DNA from: Anas platyrhynchos
Taxonomy: Eukaryota; Chordata; Aves; Anseriformes; Anatidae
Length of the DNA stretch: 64,000 nucleotides
Direction of reading: 5' to 3'
Assembly: GCF_047663525.1 (NCBI RefSeq)
Contig: NC_092590.1
Location: forward strand, 18,908,001-18,972,000
Positions 9,276 through 23,377 of this stretch are shown one piece after another; positions within the stretch are counted from its first letter, which is position 1; each line of letters starts with the position of its first letter. The notes under the pieces are model-generated. The model saw only the letters and a program-made list of their open reading frames with translations, did not search any database and was not told the origin of the DNA. The position numbers and the translations under genes are program-made.

Positions 9276-12269
9276 GCAGTGGGAGATCTCTATTGATATT
9301 GCTCTTTGTGGGCAGGGTGTGTGTGTGATTTTTTAAAGCTGGCGATTGTTTGCTTCTGCGTGATCCTAGAAATCCTTACTGTAAGCTCTTCTAGCTGCTA
9401 TGCCGTGTATGTTGGCTCGCAGCCCGAGTGTGGCTCCGTGCCTGCAGCGAGGTGCCTGCTTTTTGTTAAGTGATCCCTGCCTAAAACCGGGGCTGGAGTC
9501 CTCGTGTTACTGCTGCAAAGCGACTGCCTCGCAGAATATGTGTGTGTGCATTCAACCTCTCAGCCTGGCCTCGTGCTTGCAAGGAGACTGGGCTGCCGGG
9601 AGCCCCAGGGTATGCAGCGTTACTGCTTACAGTACAATAAAACCCCGGAGTTTGTGGTGTGCAGTGCCAGCACTTAAAAAGTGCCTGAAAGTTGAGGCTG
9701 CTGGTGTGAGGCACAACTAGATGTGAGAATTCGAGCTGCAGCTTTTGAGAAGCAGCGTGATCTCGCTGGATCCATTCCAGTCTCAGACTCCAAAGGGAAA
9801 AGAGAAATGCTTTTTTGGCGGACAAAGAAGTTGGGCAGGGCTGACTGCAAGCGGCGAGAAAGGAGGCTGTTTTCCCAGCCGGCCCCTAACTCCTGCTGTT
9901 CACCTTTGCTCTGACCCTTACAAGCACACCGTCCCTGCCCCGAGGGGCTTTGGGGAGGGGAAGGCCAGGTCAGCTGGGTGCCGCATGTGGCTTTGGATTA
10001 GCCTTAGCAGGGTCCTCAGGCCTCTGTGCCTCAGTTTCCCTCGCCCATGGAGGGACACTGATGGCTTGCAGCTCCACAGCTCCGCTTGTGCAACTTGGGT
10101 CAGGGCTGCTGTGTAAATGCTGCTTGTTGGTTAAGCCTTGGCTGGCCTGTGAGATACTGATCTGCAGATAGCATTAGGGTGGGCTGTGTGGGGCAGTTTA
10201 TGACACCGAGTGCAGGAATTTAGGGCTAGGTAGCAGAAGGAGACACGCTGCCACACAGGGGGCTGCTGGCACATCAGCAGACCATGCTCTCTGGTATGCA
10301 TCCTGACTGCTGACACCATCCTTCACTCCTGCATCCCCCAACACCCATTTGTGAACACTCCCAAGGCATTTCTGCATCCCATATGCCTCCAGGCGAATCA
10401 AAGCCGAGCTGCATTTGAACTAGAAAGTCACAGGTCTGAACTGTGACTGGGGCATATGAAAGAAGGCAAAATGCTGACTAAAAGTACTGGTGGGCAAATC
10501 CCACACGTCCTCTGGCCTCCAACTCACTCCCTGGCCATAGCACGTGTACACGAGGGCCACGCTGAAGCCAGGAGTCAGCTGCAGGAGCAGACCCGGTGCC
10601 CTTAGCAAATACCACCAAGAGCAGCCCCCGGCATGGACAGCAGGGAGAAACCCCAAGAAATTCCACCTTAAGGTTGCCCCAGTCTCTGGCACGATGTTAA
10701 TGGGGATCACGTGTTAGAGGCTTTAGTCGCAGTTGTTCCCCTGTTTGCTGCCACGTGTGAGGGGTTGAGCAAATTCTATTTGGTCGGTTGGGTTTTTGTG
10801 TTTGTTTTCCATTCAGCTCTGCAAAACCCCTGGAGATTTCTCCTCCTTTCAGTGCTGCAGTGTTTTTTCTGGAGGCAGAGCTGCTGCCAAGTTGGGTGGT
10901 AGTGTTGGGGCCACGCAGTGCCATAGTGTTGTGCACCCCAACTCCCCTTCCAAAATGCACATTTCTCAGGGGCTGCTTTTTTTGCCTACCTCCTCCTCCC
11001 GCCCTGTTGTTCAGACAGGGAGCTATCTGTCTAATAGCACACAGGAGACCACACTGTTTGTTTTCCTTCAGCACTCTGCACTGGCAGCCAGGCTGCATGA
11101 GCAGCAAACCCCCTGGTCTTGCCCCTGATTTACAGCGCTCCTGGTCCTAGGTCCTGTGAAATCAGCAGCGTTTAGTCTCAGGCAGCAGTGCCAAGATGCC
11201 AAACCGCCCGCCCAGCTCCAGGTCCCCGGCCCAAAGCCTTAGTTTCTCTCTCGATTTGCACAGACTGGAAGAAGACGACCAACCAGTCTGATTTTCTCCT
11301 AACAGTCCCCAGAAATGCCCCAGATTTGCTTTTAAAAATATAAATGCCAAGCAGATGTAATGTGCTGATTATTGCTCTTCTTCATCTTCTGCAAGAGGAG
11401 GTCCGCCCTAGCCCTCGGCAAGTCTTATCTCTGGTAATGACGCCTGCCACTAGGAGTGACACGCTACAGGAGGGCTCCTCGCTTTCCTAGTGAGCCAAAG
11501 CCTACACTGCTCCATGGCCCAGTTCACCGAGTACAGACAGCTCCTTCCTCCAGTGCTTTCCTTAGCGAAGATCTGTGTCAGTGTCTGGGTGGGATCCTGG
11601 CCTCAGCAACAACCCCTGATTACTCTCGCAACCTAAATACTTCTGCTAGAGTGGAAACTGTTTCTACAAGGCTGTCACCTAGTTAAGGCTATCGGACACT
11701 CCCACTTAATCCCCTGCTACTGTTGTTGGTCTGATTCTTCCTGCTTTTCCTTTAGCAAGTTAGTTGGGATCTCCTCTCAGAAGTTTGTGCCTTTTCACCT
11801 GTTCAGTACTCCTAAACCCCAAAGAGTTGTAATGCTGTTTCTATGGACCTTTTGCACCAAAGACCCCTTCCACGGCTGGCTGCAACGCTGACACCACCAC
11901 GGTGTCCCCAGCTCTGTGCTACCCACAGGGAAAGCTTCGGGGCTGGCCTGGAGACCAGAAAGGAAATGGAGCCCTCCCCACACCCCACAAGGAAAATCCT
12001 TTAGGCTGCTCTGGAAAAGACCAGGCATGACTTGGGAGCCACAGCCCAGTCTGGCAGGAGGCCGGGACACCCTCCCAGCTCCTGTGGGCACCGAGCCTCC
12101 CCAGGCACCGTTTCAGAGGGAGATTTGTGCCAGGAAGAGGGTCTGAAGGCCCAGGCCACTCGGGATGCTAGCTGGGGTTGCATGGCCACATACCACTACA
12201 GCATTTTTATCCCAGAGCATTTCCTGATCTCAGCTTCCCCTCTATTAAAAAGGAAGCACCTCTATTCCA

Positions 12270-12292
12270 AGTTAATTAGAAAGTTAATTATA
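12270..12292. repeat. Direct repeat of AAGTTAATTA, 13-bp spacing
   Basis: AAGTTAATTA occurs at 12270-12279 and again at 12283-12292. Each contains TTAATTA, a homeodomain core, and GTTAAT, an HNF1 half-site. It could be a paired-site regulatory element or chance in AT-rich sequence. Confidence 0.5.
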
Positions 12293-15200
12293 AAGAACTT
12301 CTTGCACCATCTCACTGAGCAATGAAAGCAGTTTGCTGATCCCTTCAGTGGGATTTAAAGTAAGCCTCATCATTTTTATATCCCTCATTAACACTGACCC
12401 AAGCTGACAATACCGGTGTTTCATCACTCAGGGGAGCAGACTCAATGGGAGCAAGATGCAGGCTGCCTAGGAGAACTGGGGCTCTGTTATTTTGAGTTTC
12501 TCCCACTTTTGCACATCCCCATACTTGACAAATTTGCAGGTGGCAAACACCTCCTCAGCATCTATTTCTGCACCTCTGAGGAGCTGTTTACGTTTGCCCA
12601 TTTGAGGTCCCCGCTACTCTCAGCTTAGTTGTGAACGCAGCACGGTTAGACCACCCCTCCGCCCCCTTCCTTACCACGTCAGCGTCTAAGGTGCACACCT
12701 GGGACAGACCTGCCAGCCCCCCTCCAACTGTGTATTTTCTAGAGGTCTGACAACTCTGGCAATTTGTGGCATTTATTTACAATATTGATGTTACATTTAT
12801 GACAGCTACAATCACATTGCAACCTTCTGCAACAGGGAGCACGCCCTGAAACATTTTTCCCTGGGATACCTCAGCAGCGCTTCCCAGGCATGCTGTGTTC
12901 CTGTGGTCTAGCTCCAGACAAGATGAGCTTAATTTGTAACTCGTGATCACTGGCTCAGTGAGGGGAGACAGGCCATTACACCTCCCCTATCCTTAGCTGA
13001 ATTAAACGTGTACAGGCCTTGAACTTGTTTACAAACAGGCGAGATGTGAGGCCAGCTGGAAGGAGTGCACCTGCATTCCTCTCCCTGAGGTGCTCGGGCA
13101 GCACAGCTCGTTAGCTGGGTCTGGACCCAAAGGAGTGGAGGAAGATTACAAGCAACAAAACACATCCCAGTTAAGGCTAAAAGAAGGGTGTCTTGGCGGA
13201 GAGGGCTCACCGCTGGAGCTTGCCTTCTGGGCAGCTTTCATCTTGTGCAGCTCTGGTGGCTGCACACATGTTGGGGGCTCGCCCCACTCACAAGTTAACA
13301 TCCACCGCTCGGTGCCATCCATAAAGCTGAACTTCCTGGGCTTTAGCAGGAAACCTGGGCTGCTTTTCTTGAAGCTTATTGTAGACCTGCTTGATTCCAG
13401 GCCAAAGGACTGGATCTGTACCAGCTAAGACTTGAAGGACTGTGTGTATCCACTCATGTGGCAGGTGACAGGTCCATGGTACAAACGCTGCCAGGCCTGC
13501 TTGTCCTCAAGTTGTCTGGAGAGATGCAGGGGAACCTGGGCAAGTGTAACATGGATTGCTGGTAAAAAAGTAAAATCAACCTCCCCATCTTCCCCATACA
13601 TCAGATTCAGGCAGTACAGGCTATGTCTTTGCTTCCCCTCAGCAGCTCAGAATAGTGATGTCTGTTGGTGCTTTTATTTCTTTTCTACTGTTTTCTAAAG
13701 CTCAGTTTTCTTCACGTCCTTCTATGCAAAACCTGCAAGGCAGAGGTGTCCCTAGTACTGAAGGACCCTCAAATGGTTTTGTTTGGAACTTTGCTCAAAC
13801 CAGAGGAGAAAAATACCTCACGCTGACTTGGGATAGAGTGGGACCTAACCTTCTGCGTCGGTCCTCTGTCCACTAAAGCTTCTCAGCAGCCTTAAGCTGG
13901 ACTCATTTAGCAGAGCTCTCTAGCCTGTCACGTAGCACGTACAACATGCCAGGATGGTTTAGAAACTGAAACCATCTGGAGTTCTTTCCCCACAGAGGCA
14001 TTTCTGTGCCAGAACTGGTCTCCTCTGAGCCACCCACACAGTGAGAAAGGATTGTATTAAAGCTGGCTCAAATTTTTTAAATTCAAGTTTTAGATAGAAA
14101 AAAATATGTCAATCAGTATTTGAAAAATGCCTTGGAAAGAGCAAGTTGGTTACAAAATGTAGCAACAAACTTTGAATAAACACTAACCCTCTCCATTATC
14201 CCCAAGATACTAAAGTACCTTCAAAATAACCCTCCCTGGGTTGAAGTTTCTTCCTTTCCTGCCCTCGTCTCCATCACTACATGTTTTCCAAGCAGATTTA
14301 GAGTTTACCTGAAATAAATCTTGTGTCACGAGGGCTCCCTTGCTTCAGAAACAAGCTTCGACCTTCTCTGTGTATTGAAGTGCAACAACCAAAGACACAC
14401 TCAGGTATAAGACCAACATTATTGGATCCTTTTAGTACAATGGTTTCATCAGCTGATTGCTAAATCAAATTAATGCAGGGGAGCATTCTAGGAAGAGCTA
14501 TAAAAGCCTACTATTGACATTATAAAATCCTGTCAATATTTTGCGACACAATGCCTTGCAGTTTGGGAGCACGAACCCTCCGCAGCCACACTGCAGCTCC
14601 CTGAGAGCAGGGAATGGGAAAGATTTGGAGATTCTGGCAAGAAGCCATGACACTGAGGCGGTCATAAATAGCTGACCAGAAGGTTTATTTGGAGGTCATC
14701 TGAAAGCAGTGGTTAAAACCACCAAGGCAGAAGCATGGGGACTTCTTCATGGAAGAGCAACCCCCACAGACTCGTACCAGAGTGACTCCCATGCAGCTGC
14801 CTGGCAGTGACACACATCACCCAGGCACCTCGGCCAGCATCCCCTCACAGCTGTGCTCCAGGCATTCCTAAGAGGCTGGAGGCAGCAGTGCTGAGACAGT
14901 AGGCAGGAGATGAGACCAAGGGCAGTGACACCCACATAAAATGCCTGGGAAGTGCCCTCGAAACATGGAGTGTCCATGCCAGGGTGCTCTGTGGCCAGCA
15001 AGCGAGAGCAGGAAGACTGGCTGTTTCAGCTGCTGTGTGGGTACGGGGTCTGCAGCAGCTGCCAGCCCCTCACTGGTATCTTTGGGTTGCTGTTCTCCAG
15101 GCAGCTTCTCCCAGCAGAGTGAGCACCAGCGCATCAGCACTTGATGAGTTGCAGTGGGTGCTAGGGAGCACGTGGGAAGAGAAGACAGCACATCAACCTC

Positions 15201-15306
15201 CTCTGCACAGGACTAACAGCAAGGGCTACTGATATTCCTTGCAGTGAACACGAGCACCACAGCTTGCAGATACTTTGGGCTACTGCTTTGGTGCCCGAGC
15301 CCAGGA

Positions 15307-15332
15307 ATCTCATCTCATCTCATCTCATCTCT
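15307..15332. repeat. (ATCTC)5 pentanucleotide microsatellite
   Basis: Five tandem ATCTC units, perfect apart from the edges. Confidence 0.95.
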
Positions 15333-15405
15333 TGGACCCAGGCGAGAGGCAGAACCACCAACGCAGCTGGATGGCTGCAGCAGCACAGGCTTAAGGGACA
15401 CTGGA

Positions 15406-15440
15406 TTGGGTTGGGGGTGGTGTTAGGGGTAGGGTTAGGG
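15406..15440 (+). repeat. Degenerate telomere-like G-rich patch
   Basis: The last 18 bases (15423-15440) read TTAGGGG, TAGGG and TTAGGG in tandem, preceded by TTGGG and TTGGGGG units. There are five G runs of three or more within 35 bases. It resembles a very short interstitial telomeric repeat and meets the usual G-quadruplex pattern with short loops. Confidence 0.6.
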
Positions 15441-16484
15441 AATGCCAGGCTTGGTAACCTAACATGCAGCACATGTCTTCAGCCGTTCCACAGCTGCCAT
15501 CCTCCCAGGTAGCTGCTGGACCTTTTTATGGAAAGGCCCGGAGTTGGCTCCGGCTGTAAATCAGTATCAAAGGCAGGCAGATCATTTGGTCGTCTTCCAT
15601 TATTAATGACAGGCCATTTCGCGGGTGACAGCTGAAGAAGACAGGCAGTTAGAAATACGGATGCACAAAAAGACCTTGAGAAATGTTCTTGCAAGTGGTA
15701 GTTCAACAAACTCTGTTTGGTAGCAAGAATGTCATGACTGAGCACTGTGGGCAGAGCAGAAACCCTGCTCCTAAATCCCCTGAAGGCTGTTGTGAGCTTG
15801 CTTGGAGCTCCTGGGTGGGTCCCTAAAGAAACTGGCTGCAGCGAGATGAGACGAAGCAGTGGAGAGCCCTGAGCATCTCCTCGCATCTGTGGGATGCAAG
15901 GAGAAAGGAGGGCAGACAGGATTTCTCACACCACCAGGAAACAGGAAATTGGGAGAGGGCGAGTTGTGCGAGAGCCTCAGCCATGACTCATGGTTGCACC
16001 ATGCCCCCGAGGGCAGGAGCAGAACAACTTAACGCAGGCAGCCACCACCACATTAGTCAGCCAGAGGTGGCAGGCTCTGCCAAGGCACACGGAGACACTG
16101 CCCTCGCTGGTGTGGGGGAGCAGCCAGCTGTCTGACACAGGCTGCCAGCACATAACCCCACAGAAGCACCAGCCCCAGGAAAAACAAGCATCACACCTGT
16201 GAAAATCCAGGTGAGAGCAGAACCCAGGGCAAGCACTGCTACGTCCACGCTTCCCCTTGGTCCCCAGCAGGAGGAAGGGGACTCGTCTAGCTGCTGCATC
16301 TGTGTGCAGGGGTGTTTGGTCACCCCCATGGCCCCCCAGCAGCTACAAAGCCATCCAGCCTGAAATCAGCAGGTGAGCGCTGTCAGGAAGAGCGGCCTTG
16401 GCGTGAGGAAGCAACCAGAAACCAAGGGAGAAACCAGCAAGAAACTGCAAACTCCTTAATTCACCTACTCGGTGTTTGTAAAGC

Positions 16485-16507
16485 AAAAAAAAAAAAACAA
16501 AAAAAAA
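16485..16507. repeat. A-rich run (A13 C A9)
   Basis: Homopolymer A interrupted once by C; intergenic simple sequence. Confidence 0.9.
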
Positions 16508-16888
16508 CCTAATGCAATGCAAGGAACACCTGAACAGAAAGATGAAGGTTTTCCTCCAGCATGCCATTCAGCTGGTGACTAAACCAGCTCCAGGTTTATG
16601 CAAAGCAAAATGGGTACGTTCCCTTGTCTGTGCCCATCCGTGTCTCTGCCTGGAGGCAGTGCTGCCAGGCTCGCTGACCTCCTCTGGACGGTCTTTATTA
16701 GAGCCTCTTGCCTAGGAGCTGCCCTGCCTTGGGAAGAGCATTTCACTGCCTTAAAAAATAATCATTTAAGCCACATCTACTCATGGAGATATCTAACTTT
16801 GTACAGTGCCATGCAGTTGCTTGTCTTCTTCTGGAAACAGATGTGGTTTAACATATACATGCTATGTGTTAGGAAACAAAGTTTCTCA

Positions 16889-16900
16889 CCCCCCCCCCCC
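16889..16900. repeat. Poly(C) run of 12
   Basis: Uninterrupted C homopolymer flanked by ACCC; prone to slippage and assembly error. Confidence 0.9.
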
Positions 16901-19495
16901 ACCCTTCTTGGAAGATGCTTTATACTTAGGGATTTGTGAGTTTTGTCAGCTTCTGGTGCTTGCTGCAAACTGGTGTCTCCTGCCTGGCACAGGTCTTGTC
17001 TTTGCCTTTGTACTGCAGTGAGCACAACTGAGATGGGGAGAGCAAATACCAGATAACGTGCTTGTGCCATATGAACCTGCAGCAAAAAAAGTTAAATCAG
17101 GGTTTAAGCCTCACCTTTACTGTCACTAAAGTTGCGACTCGTGCACAGAGCTGAAACCCAGCTGAAGTATTTTAACATAAGAGACTGTCCAGGTAGGGAA
17201 AGAGCAAGGCTAATTGCTAATGAGGTTGAACTCTTTTATCCACGTTTCTTATAAGGGAATTTATCCCTTCTAGTGCGAGAGGTTAGCAGTTCATTATCTC
17301 CTATGGTATTCAGCAGGTGCCTAGGGAAGGTGGCGGGGGTGACTTGGTGCCCCTTGGCAGGAGCACAGCCCCTGGGGAAGGGATGGCGCCGCACTCAGGG
17401 CACAGTGCGGGTGAGGACAAGGTCACAGTGCAGGGTCCCACCCTGGTTTCCCAGCCTGCCTACTCAGATGCGTGTGTGGGCTGAACCGGAGGCACTGGCA
17501 TAGCCAGGGATATGGAGCAATGCCGTGACAGGCAGGCTTCCCCTGGAGAAAACCCCTGAGGAGGCCAAAGCCACAAGAGGGTGGAGTACGTGGGGGGCAA
17601 CACTGCTGCCCCTGAGCTCTGCAGAGCCCCTGCCAAAGCCCTACGGGGGGAGCAGCAGCCCCTCAGACAAGGGCTGCGGCCCCACGCACACATGATGAAT
17701 GAATAGCCCAAATCCTGGCACTGCAGATACTGCCCCAGCGCAGGGAGAATCAGGGGAGATAAGGAGGGCGAAGTGCTTGCTGGTGGAGGGAGCCCAGCTC
17801 AGTGTCCCCGTGACAACACCACGCTCCCCAGTACGTGTTTTCTGCGCTTGCTGCAAGCGAGCCTCAGGACCTTCCCCTTTCCCCTCAGCAATGCTTTCTG
17901 TTTACCCATTGGCATGCAACTGCCCCGCGGACTTTGGACAACCTGTGATAACATCCACCCCGTGCTGGGCCGTGCAAAGCTGTTTGTCACCCGCTGAGTT
18001 ACAGGAACCCAGGCATGGGGCACTGCTGCAAATTCTCCTGGCTGCCACTTCTAAAATACTCCGGGCTACCTCAGGTACAGCAAAACACCTTTGCTGTTAT
18101 CACATCCATCGGTTTATTCCTCAAGGCCATAGCTGTGCCTCAGGAGAACGGAAAGAAAAGACCCCAACCCATAACCAACCTGACAGAGGCCCAGCACTAG
18201 GGGCAGCTGCGGTGCCACATCTTGAGGGACCTTGGTCACTGCTTCCCACAGCAGCATTACAGACACAAACTAAGGACCAGCCACCACAGACCGAAGTGTT
18301 TGTGTGGAGGAACTTGTGATGGGTTTGATGGTTGTTTCCTTCACAGCAGCAACCGTGACACTAAGAAAGCCTTGGTTTTAAGTACCCAGCTTACACCCAC
18401 GTGAACCAACACAGTGCACCTGCCTAGCAAACACCACCACGCAGAGGCAAGAGCACGGGAAGTCTCTATCAGAACAGTATGGTATGGGTTTTGTGTTCCC
18501 CTTCAATGCCATCAGGGCTGAAGAGATGCTAATGAGCCCAATAAAGGTATATTAAAGAAATAAATTCAGCTTTTCTTGCTTTGCTCGCCCTTTATGAGCA
18601 GGCTGCACAGGAGGGCAGTCCTGAGCCCTGGCACACATTAGGAACACAGGTGCCCTATACAGATTTTTAAGCACCCTGCCCTTTGAATCATTTAAGCTCT
18701 CCAGAACCAGGTTTGCCCCAGCAGGTCAGGCTGTCTGCTCTGGTGAAGGGAGCACAGCCCTCACAAGATACCCCAGCCTTGCAGACAGGCTGTTGCCCTG
18801 GCACTTGCTGCGGTGGGTGAGGCAGGTAACTGGTGCCTCAGCACCTGGTAGCACCCAGACAGCTACGTAAGGCTCTGGCCTCTCTAGCAGGTCTGGCTAA
18901 CACGAGCGCTTCAGTTGTGCAAGGAAGTGCATTATTTTTCCTATCCAACACCTCTTAAAACAGCTTGCTTTTTTGTGTCTTTTTCCTGTACGTTCTCTTT
19001 TCCCTTTCCCTCCCTCTGAGATACTCTTCTCCTTTTTACAACCCTTTTCTTACAGTCAGTGATAACATGCTCTGTTCCGACAGTTTCCTACCTCTCCCCC
19101 ATATCCATTTTATACTCTCCCTATAAAAAGTCCCTTTTATTTTAAAATCTGCATAACTAAGACACAACCATGTTTACCTAACTGCAAAATGAAGCTAATG
19201 AAATCATGTGGTTTTTTTTCTCCTTTCTTGCTAATTCCCCTTCCTGCTGCTGCTCTCTAGGCAAACTACAAGAGCTCAGGAAGCAAACCCTGCAAAGGGT
19301 AGGAATGAAGCCTTCCCCAGCCTCCTTTTAAGCAGACTATACCGACTGCTGAGGCTATGCAAGGGGATAGGTACTATTATTTTGTTCAGGTTTGGGGCTT
19401 ATACATGTGACTGGGGACATGCAGATCGGGGAAGAATATCCTTAGATAGTCTTAGACACTTTTGAGGTGTTGTTGTTTGCTCTGTTTGTTGTTTT

Positions 19496-19521
19496 TATTA
19501 TTATTGTTGTTGTTGTTGTTT
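19496..19521. repeat. (TTA)n(TTG)n trinucleotide microsatellite
   Basis: Tandem TTA units pass directly into TTG/GTT units in an AT-rich intergenic stretch. Confidence 0.9.
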
Positions 19522-21799
19522 TTAATTGCTAAAGATGTTTATTTTGAGCTAATATTTTTTAAATTTATTTTTCTTTTTCAGTTCAAGTAAGTTCAGGATA
19601 GTTTTCCTGAACATATCATCATTAAATGTTTCTGCTAAATCATTTTAAGCTGATATCTCTAAGTATTTCCCTGCTGACTGTAAAACAAACCTACTTGTTT
19701 GCTTATATAGCTTACGTTGGGGATAAAGGGTGCTGTTTTAGCTAAACTGAGAATTCAACTTCCAATGCTTTGCAGTGCAACTTAGCTTCCAGAGACAATA
19801 TTTTTCCTCTGAAGGGCTAACAACTCTGGTTTTAATGGGGATATTTCCTGCAGAAAATTCCACAGTTAATTGGTTTTTCCTTCTTGCAAAGCCCACCCTG
19901 CTAACCCGCCACCTGGTTCTACTTGCAGTACATGTTGTCATCAGAAATGCTAACTTTAACAAGATTTCATAGCACTCGGGCTTGTTTCATTACTTGTTTA
20001 AAATCTGCAAGACGTTCATCTCATGCCGGAGTAGTATATAAATAATTTAAACCCATTGGCATTTGTCACAGTAGAACAAAGTAGATCTTGTGTGATGGAT
20101 TCCTGGATGTGTGCATTTTTAAATGCAAATTCCCTTCCTTGCTGCTTCAGAAAGGTGCTGTGGTACAAAGGGCGTCCTGTCCATTAGCTTCAGTTACTGC
20201 CATTCTGCTGTGCTGCTTATCTGCTCTGCCAAAGAATGCCTTTTAATTGCATAAAAGTCTTCTGGGCTGCATGAGCTGAGGTACGACAGCTGCTCTTGTA
20301 TTCAGCCCTTGTGCAGAGGCTTGTTTAAAAACAAAAAATCAACCACCCTGAAGCATGGTAGCTTGTTACCAGCTTGCTGCTCTTTGATTGGAAAGCTTCA
20401 CATATATTTGGTGTGTTTGTAGATGGGAAGCTCCCTCAGAGTTGGAGAGCTTTCATTTGCTGGCTGGGAGGAGCTTCATATCTTCAAGGAATGGCTCTGC
20501 CATAAAATGTGACTCAACTTGAGGTTTACCCCACTCAGCATAAATGATTACTGGTTTAAATGCTAGCCTTGCACACTCCTGGGGCTTGAGAAGTCATTCC
20601 ACCAAGCTAAAATGATGAAGACCCTGTGAGCAAAGGGCCGTTTGTGACTAACAAAGGCTTGATAGCTGAGCAGTCGCATCGCACTGCCAGCTCACCTGAG
20701 CAACTGGTGTTAGTAAAGGCTGCAGCATGAATCTAAGCCCAGTCACAATCTGGAAACGTAATTGGGACCTTACCAGAGGCTCCATGAATCAGGCGAATGT
20801 CCACCTCTGCTGTGCTGTCTGCTTTTAGCAATCCCAGGAGCGGGCATGGCAGCACGCAGCCCTGCAGCAGGGAGGTGACAAGAAGAGGGGGTATTGCACT
20901 TTCAGGGTTACCTGCTTGCTAACTTTGTAAGACCCAGGGCTTTACGGGTATGGGGTGGGCAAAGGCTACTGAGTGAATGCCCTCGCCCCCCACTCCCCGA
21001 AGGACAAGGCTCTCAGAGTTCAAAGCAGATTGGTAGAGATAAGCACTGGAGAGCAGCGGGGTGGACTTTATCATCATCGGCTGTAAAGTGGGAGGTGTGT
21101 TTTCAAAACTGATGTGAGGCGAGGGCAGAGTCCTGCTGCGCATTAATCCACGCCGTCCTGTGTTTCAGGGTGGTGCCAAATCAGATGCCTGGATTGGGTG
21201 TGAGCGGAGGAGCCACGTCCACCTGTAATGAGGAAACAGCAGCGTGCACACAAGTGGAAGGGGCCAGGCAGGCTGACGAGTAAGTAGCAAGGAGGTCAGG
21301 AGCACTCTGAAGCTGAGATGCTCAGGCTGCACCTGTGTGTGTCCGTGGGTGGGCTATTCCTGGGGGACTGAGCCTCGGATGCCTGCATCACACTGCCTGC
21401 TGACCATAACGGGCTGGAGATCACTTCCACCCTTTCTGTGCAAGCAAACCCAGAGGGTGAGGCTTTCTGAGGGGTAAACAGCTGGTTATTCCCACAAGCA
21501 GCGACTGAGTGCTTTACAAAACAGTGTGGTGTGCAATATTACCAGCGTCAGTGGTCTAAGGATGAAAAAGAGTGAATGTGCACAGGGAAAGGTTTCTGCA
21601 GTTCTATGCTTCCTACGGGTTGCCTTATAATGTAAAAACTGGGGAATGCAGCTTGTCTGTGTCATCCCTACAGGTCAGCAGTGTTCGCAAAGGGCCTTCC
21701 CAGGTTTTTGTTAGGCTGTTGACCTGAAGTACTGCTGGGGAGATAAAGTTGCTCTTAAAAGGATGACAGACAAGCTCTGCAACAGTGTGCAGGGAAAAT

Positions 21800-21814
21800 A
21801 AAAAAAAAAAAAAA
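21800..21814. repeat. Poly(A) run of 15
   Basis: Uninterrupted A homopolymer following GGGAAAAT; no retroelement body recognised. Confidence 0.9.
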
Positions 21815-23377
21815 GCGTTACTTAGATTTGCGTCATGGAGAAAGGTCATGGAAAGACTGTAAAACGAGAACCCCAAGGTAACATTGTCCTGCTCAGTCTT
21901 TGTCTTAGAAACGCCAGAGATATTAGGGGGCTAAACCAGCTGCTTCAGAAGCTTTGGGTGTCTGTGAGCAGAAATATGCTCTCCCCCAGACAGAGGAGGG
22001 GTAATGGCCACTCCAGGGAAGGAGCCTTGTTTCTGATCACACAATGTACGTGTCCTGTGCCCTCAGCGAGCTCTAGTCTCTCCACAAACTTCTTTCTTTT
22101 TGTATTTCTTCCCTGAAGCTCTCTGTATGCCAAGGCTCTGGCATGCCTGGTACCCCCCACCAGCGGGTTGCTTTTCAGGGCTTCTAGCTGAAGCTCAGGG
22201 AAGCCTTTAGAGAGCACTTCCCCAAGGGAGCCTGGTGTGCGACGTGAATTGTGGCAACAGCTCTGAATGTGGTGGAACAGACTTGAGCAAGCAACAGCTG
22301 CTTTGCACATTTGTGTTAATCCAGGCTCCAGCCCCCAGCTGGAAGTAAGAGGAAGGGAGGCACCAAGGGCTCCTGCTGCAGGAGTCCTGGGGAGCCCTTC
22401 AGGTGCCCGTGCCAGTGGCTCAGAGGTCGAGTCAGAGCTGAATTTCTTGTGAGCTCAAGTTTGCATTGAACTCTTCTCAGAGCAAGGAGTGATTGTTCAC
22501 AGGATGCTACCTTGGTTTGCTGAGTTCGCTCTTTCCCTTGCAAAAAGGAGAAAACTGGGCTGGAAAAAGGCCACTACCTTTTGTGGCCACAGAGACAGAC
22601 AGACGAGCTTCCCTTCTGCAAGGGAAGAGTTCCTCCCTCAAACCCCAAGCAGAGCGGAGACCTCAATTAGGGCTTGAACGCGGACTCGAGGCATTCCCCA
22701 GCACGCATGTTATGCAACGGTCAGGTTCTGCTGCCCCGGGTCCTGTTCCTCCCTGAAACTGCAGGCATTTAGGCACATACCTCAAATACATCAGCAGTCC
22801 CACCTCCTGCATGTCATTCTCTTATTCCTCTTGATCCAGTGGGATTCCTAAAGCCCATGTGTGGTTTGAATGACTGTACTGGATGTCACTTCCTTGCACC
22901 TGGGCCCCCATTCAACCCCAAAACACCTCTGAGGCAATTTAGGACTGGGGTCTCTGGAGAAACACAGCTCTGGCTGCAACACTTCCTTAACCCCACGAGC
23001 CTGGGGCCCACACCATGGCACAGCTCCTTGTCTGTCCAACCCAAATCCCTGAAGTGATGCTCTGTGACCCCGAGGTGTGGGAACGGGCCTCTGGAGCCAC
23101 AGCACGGGTACCACTTCCCCGTCCTGCGGGGCGAGGAGCAGCACACACAGCGGGGGAAGTATCGGTGCTGCTGGGCAGCTTGGGGCAGCCGTGGGGAGGA
23201 GCGGGGCCGCGGTGCTGCCCTGCATTCCTCTCTGCGGGGACTGGTGGGCGAGAAGGGTGAGGAACGGGGCGGGTGTGTTACCACCCTCCTCCCCTCGCGG
23301 CTTTCTGGCTGCCGCCCTCTGCCACAGTCGCTCTGTGAGGGCTCTTGCTGGGAGGCCAGACCCAGACCAACCGCATT

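Larger units (their letters stand above)
9276..23377. other. Intergenic region between the galectin and SOWAHB
   Basis: About 14 kb with no supported exon. Open frames up to 206 codons (17699-18319) show no domain, no splice-consistent continuation and no family resemblance. The content is unique-looking sequence with scattered simple repeats, and AT-rich stretches near 12240-12310 and 19450-20060 with several TAAT-core homeodomain-type motifs. An uncharacterised non-coding RNA cannot be excluded from sequence alone. Confidence 0.6.

Noticed and set aside
14225-14260. Possible second galectin exon (minus-strand NFNPG-like stretch)
   Set aside because: Only five residues resemble the HFNPRF motif; the sequence on both sides does not match any galectin exon.
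17699-18319. Plus-strand frame of 206 codons
   Set aside because: No recognisable domain, no splice-consistent extension, and unremarkable composition; such lengths are expected by chance in 64 kb.
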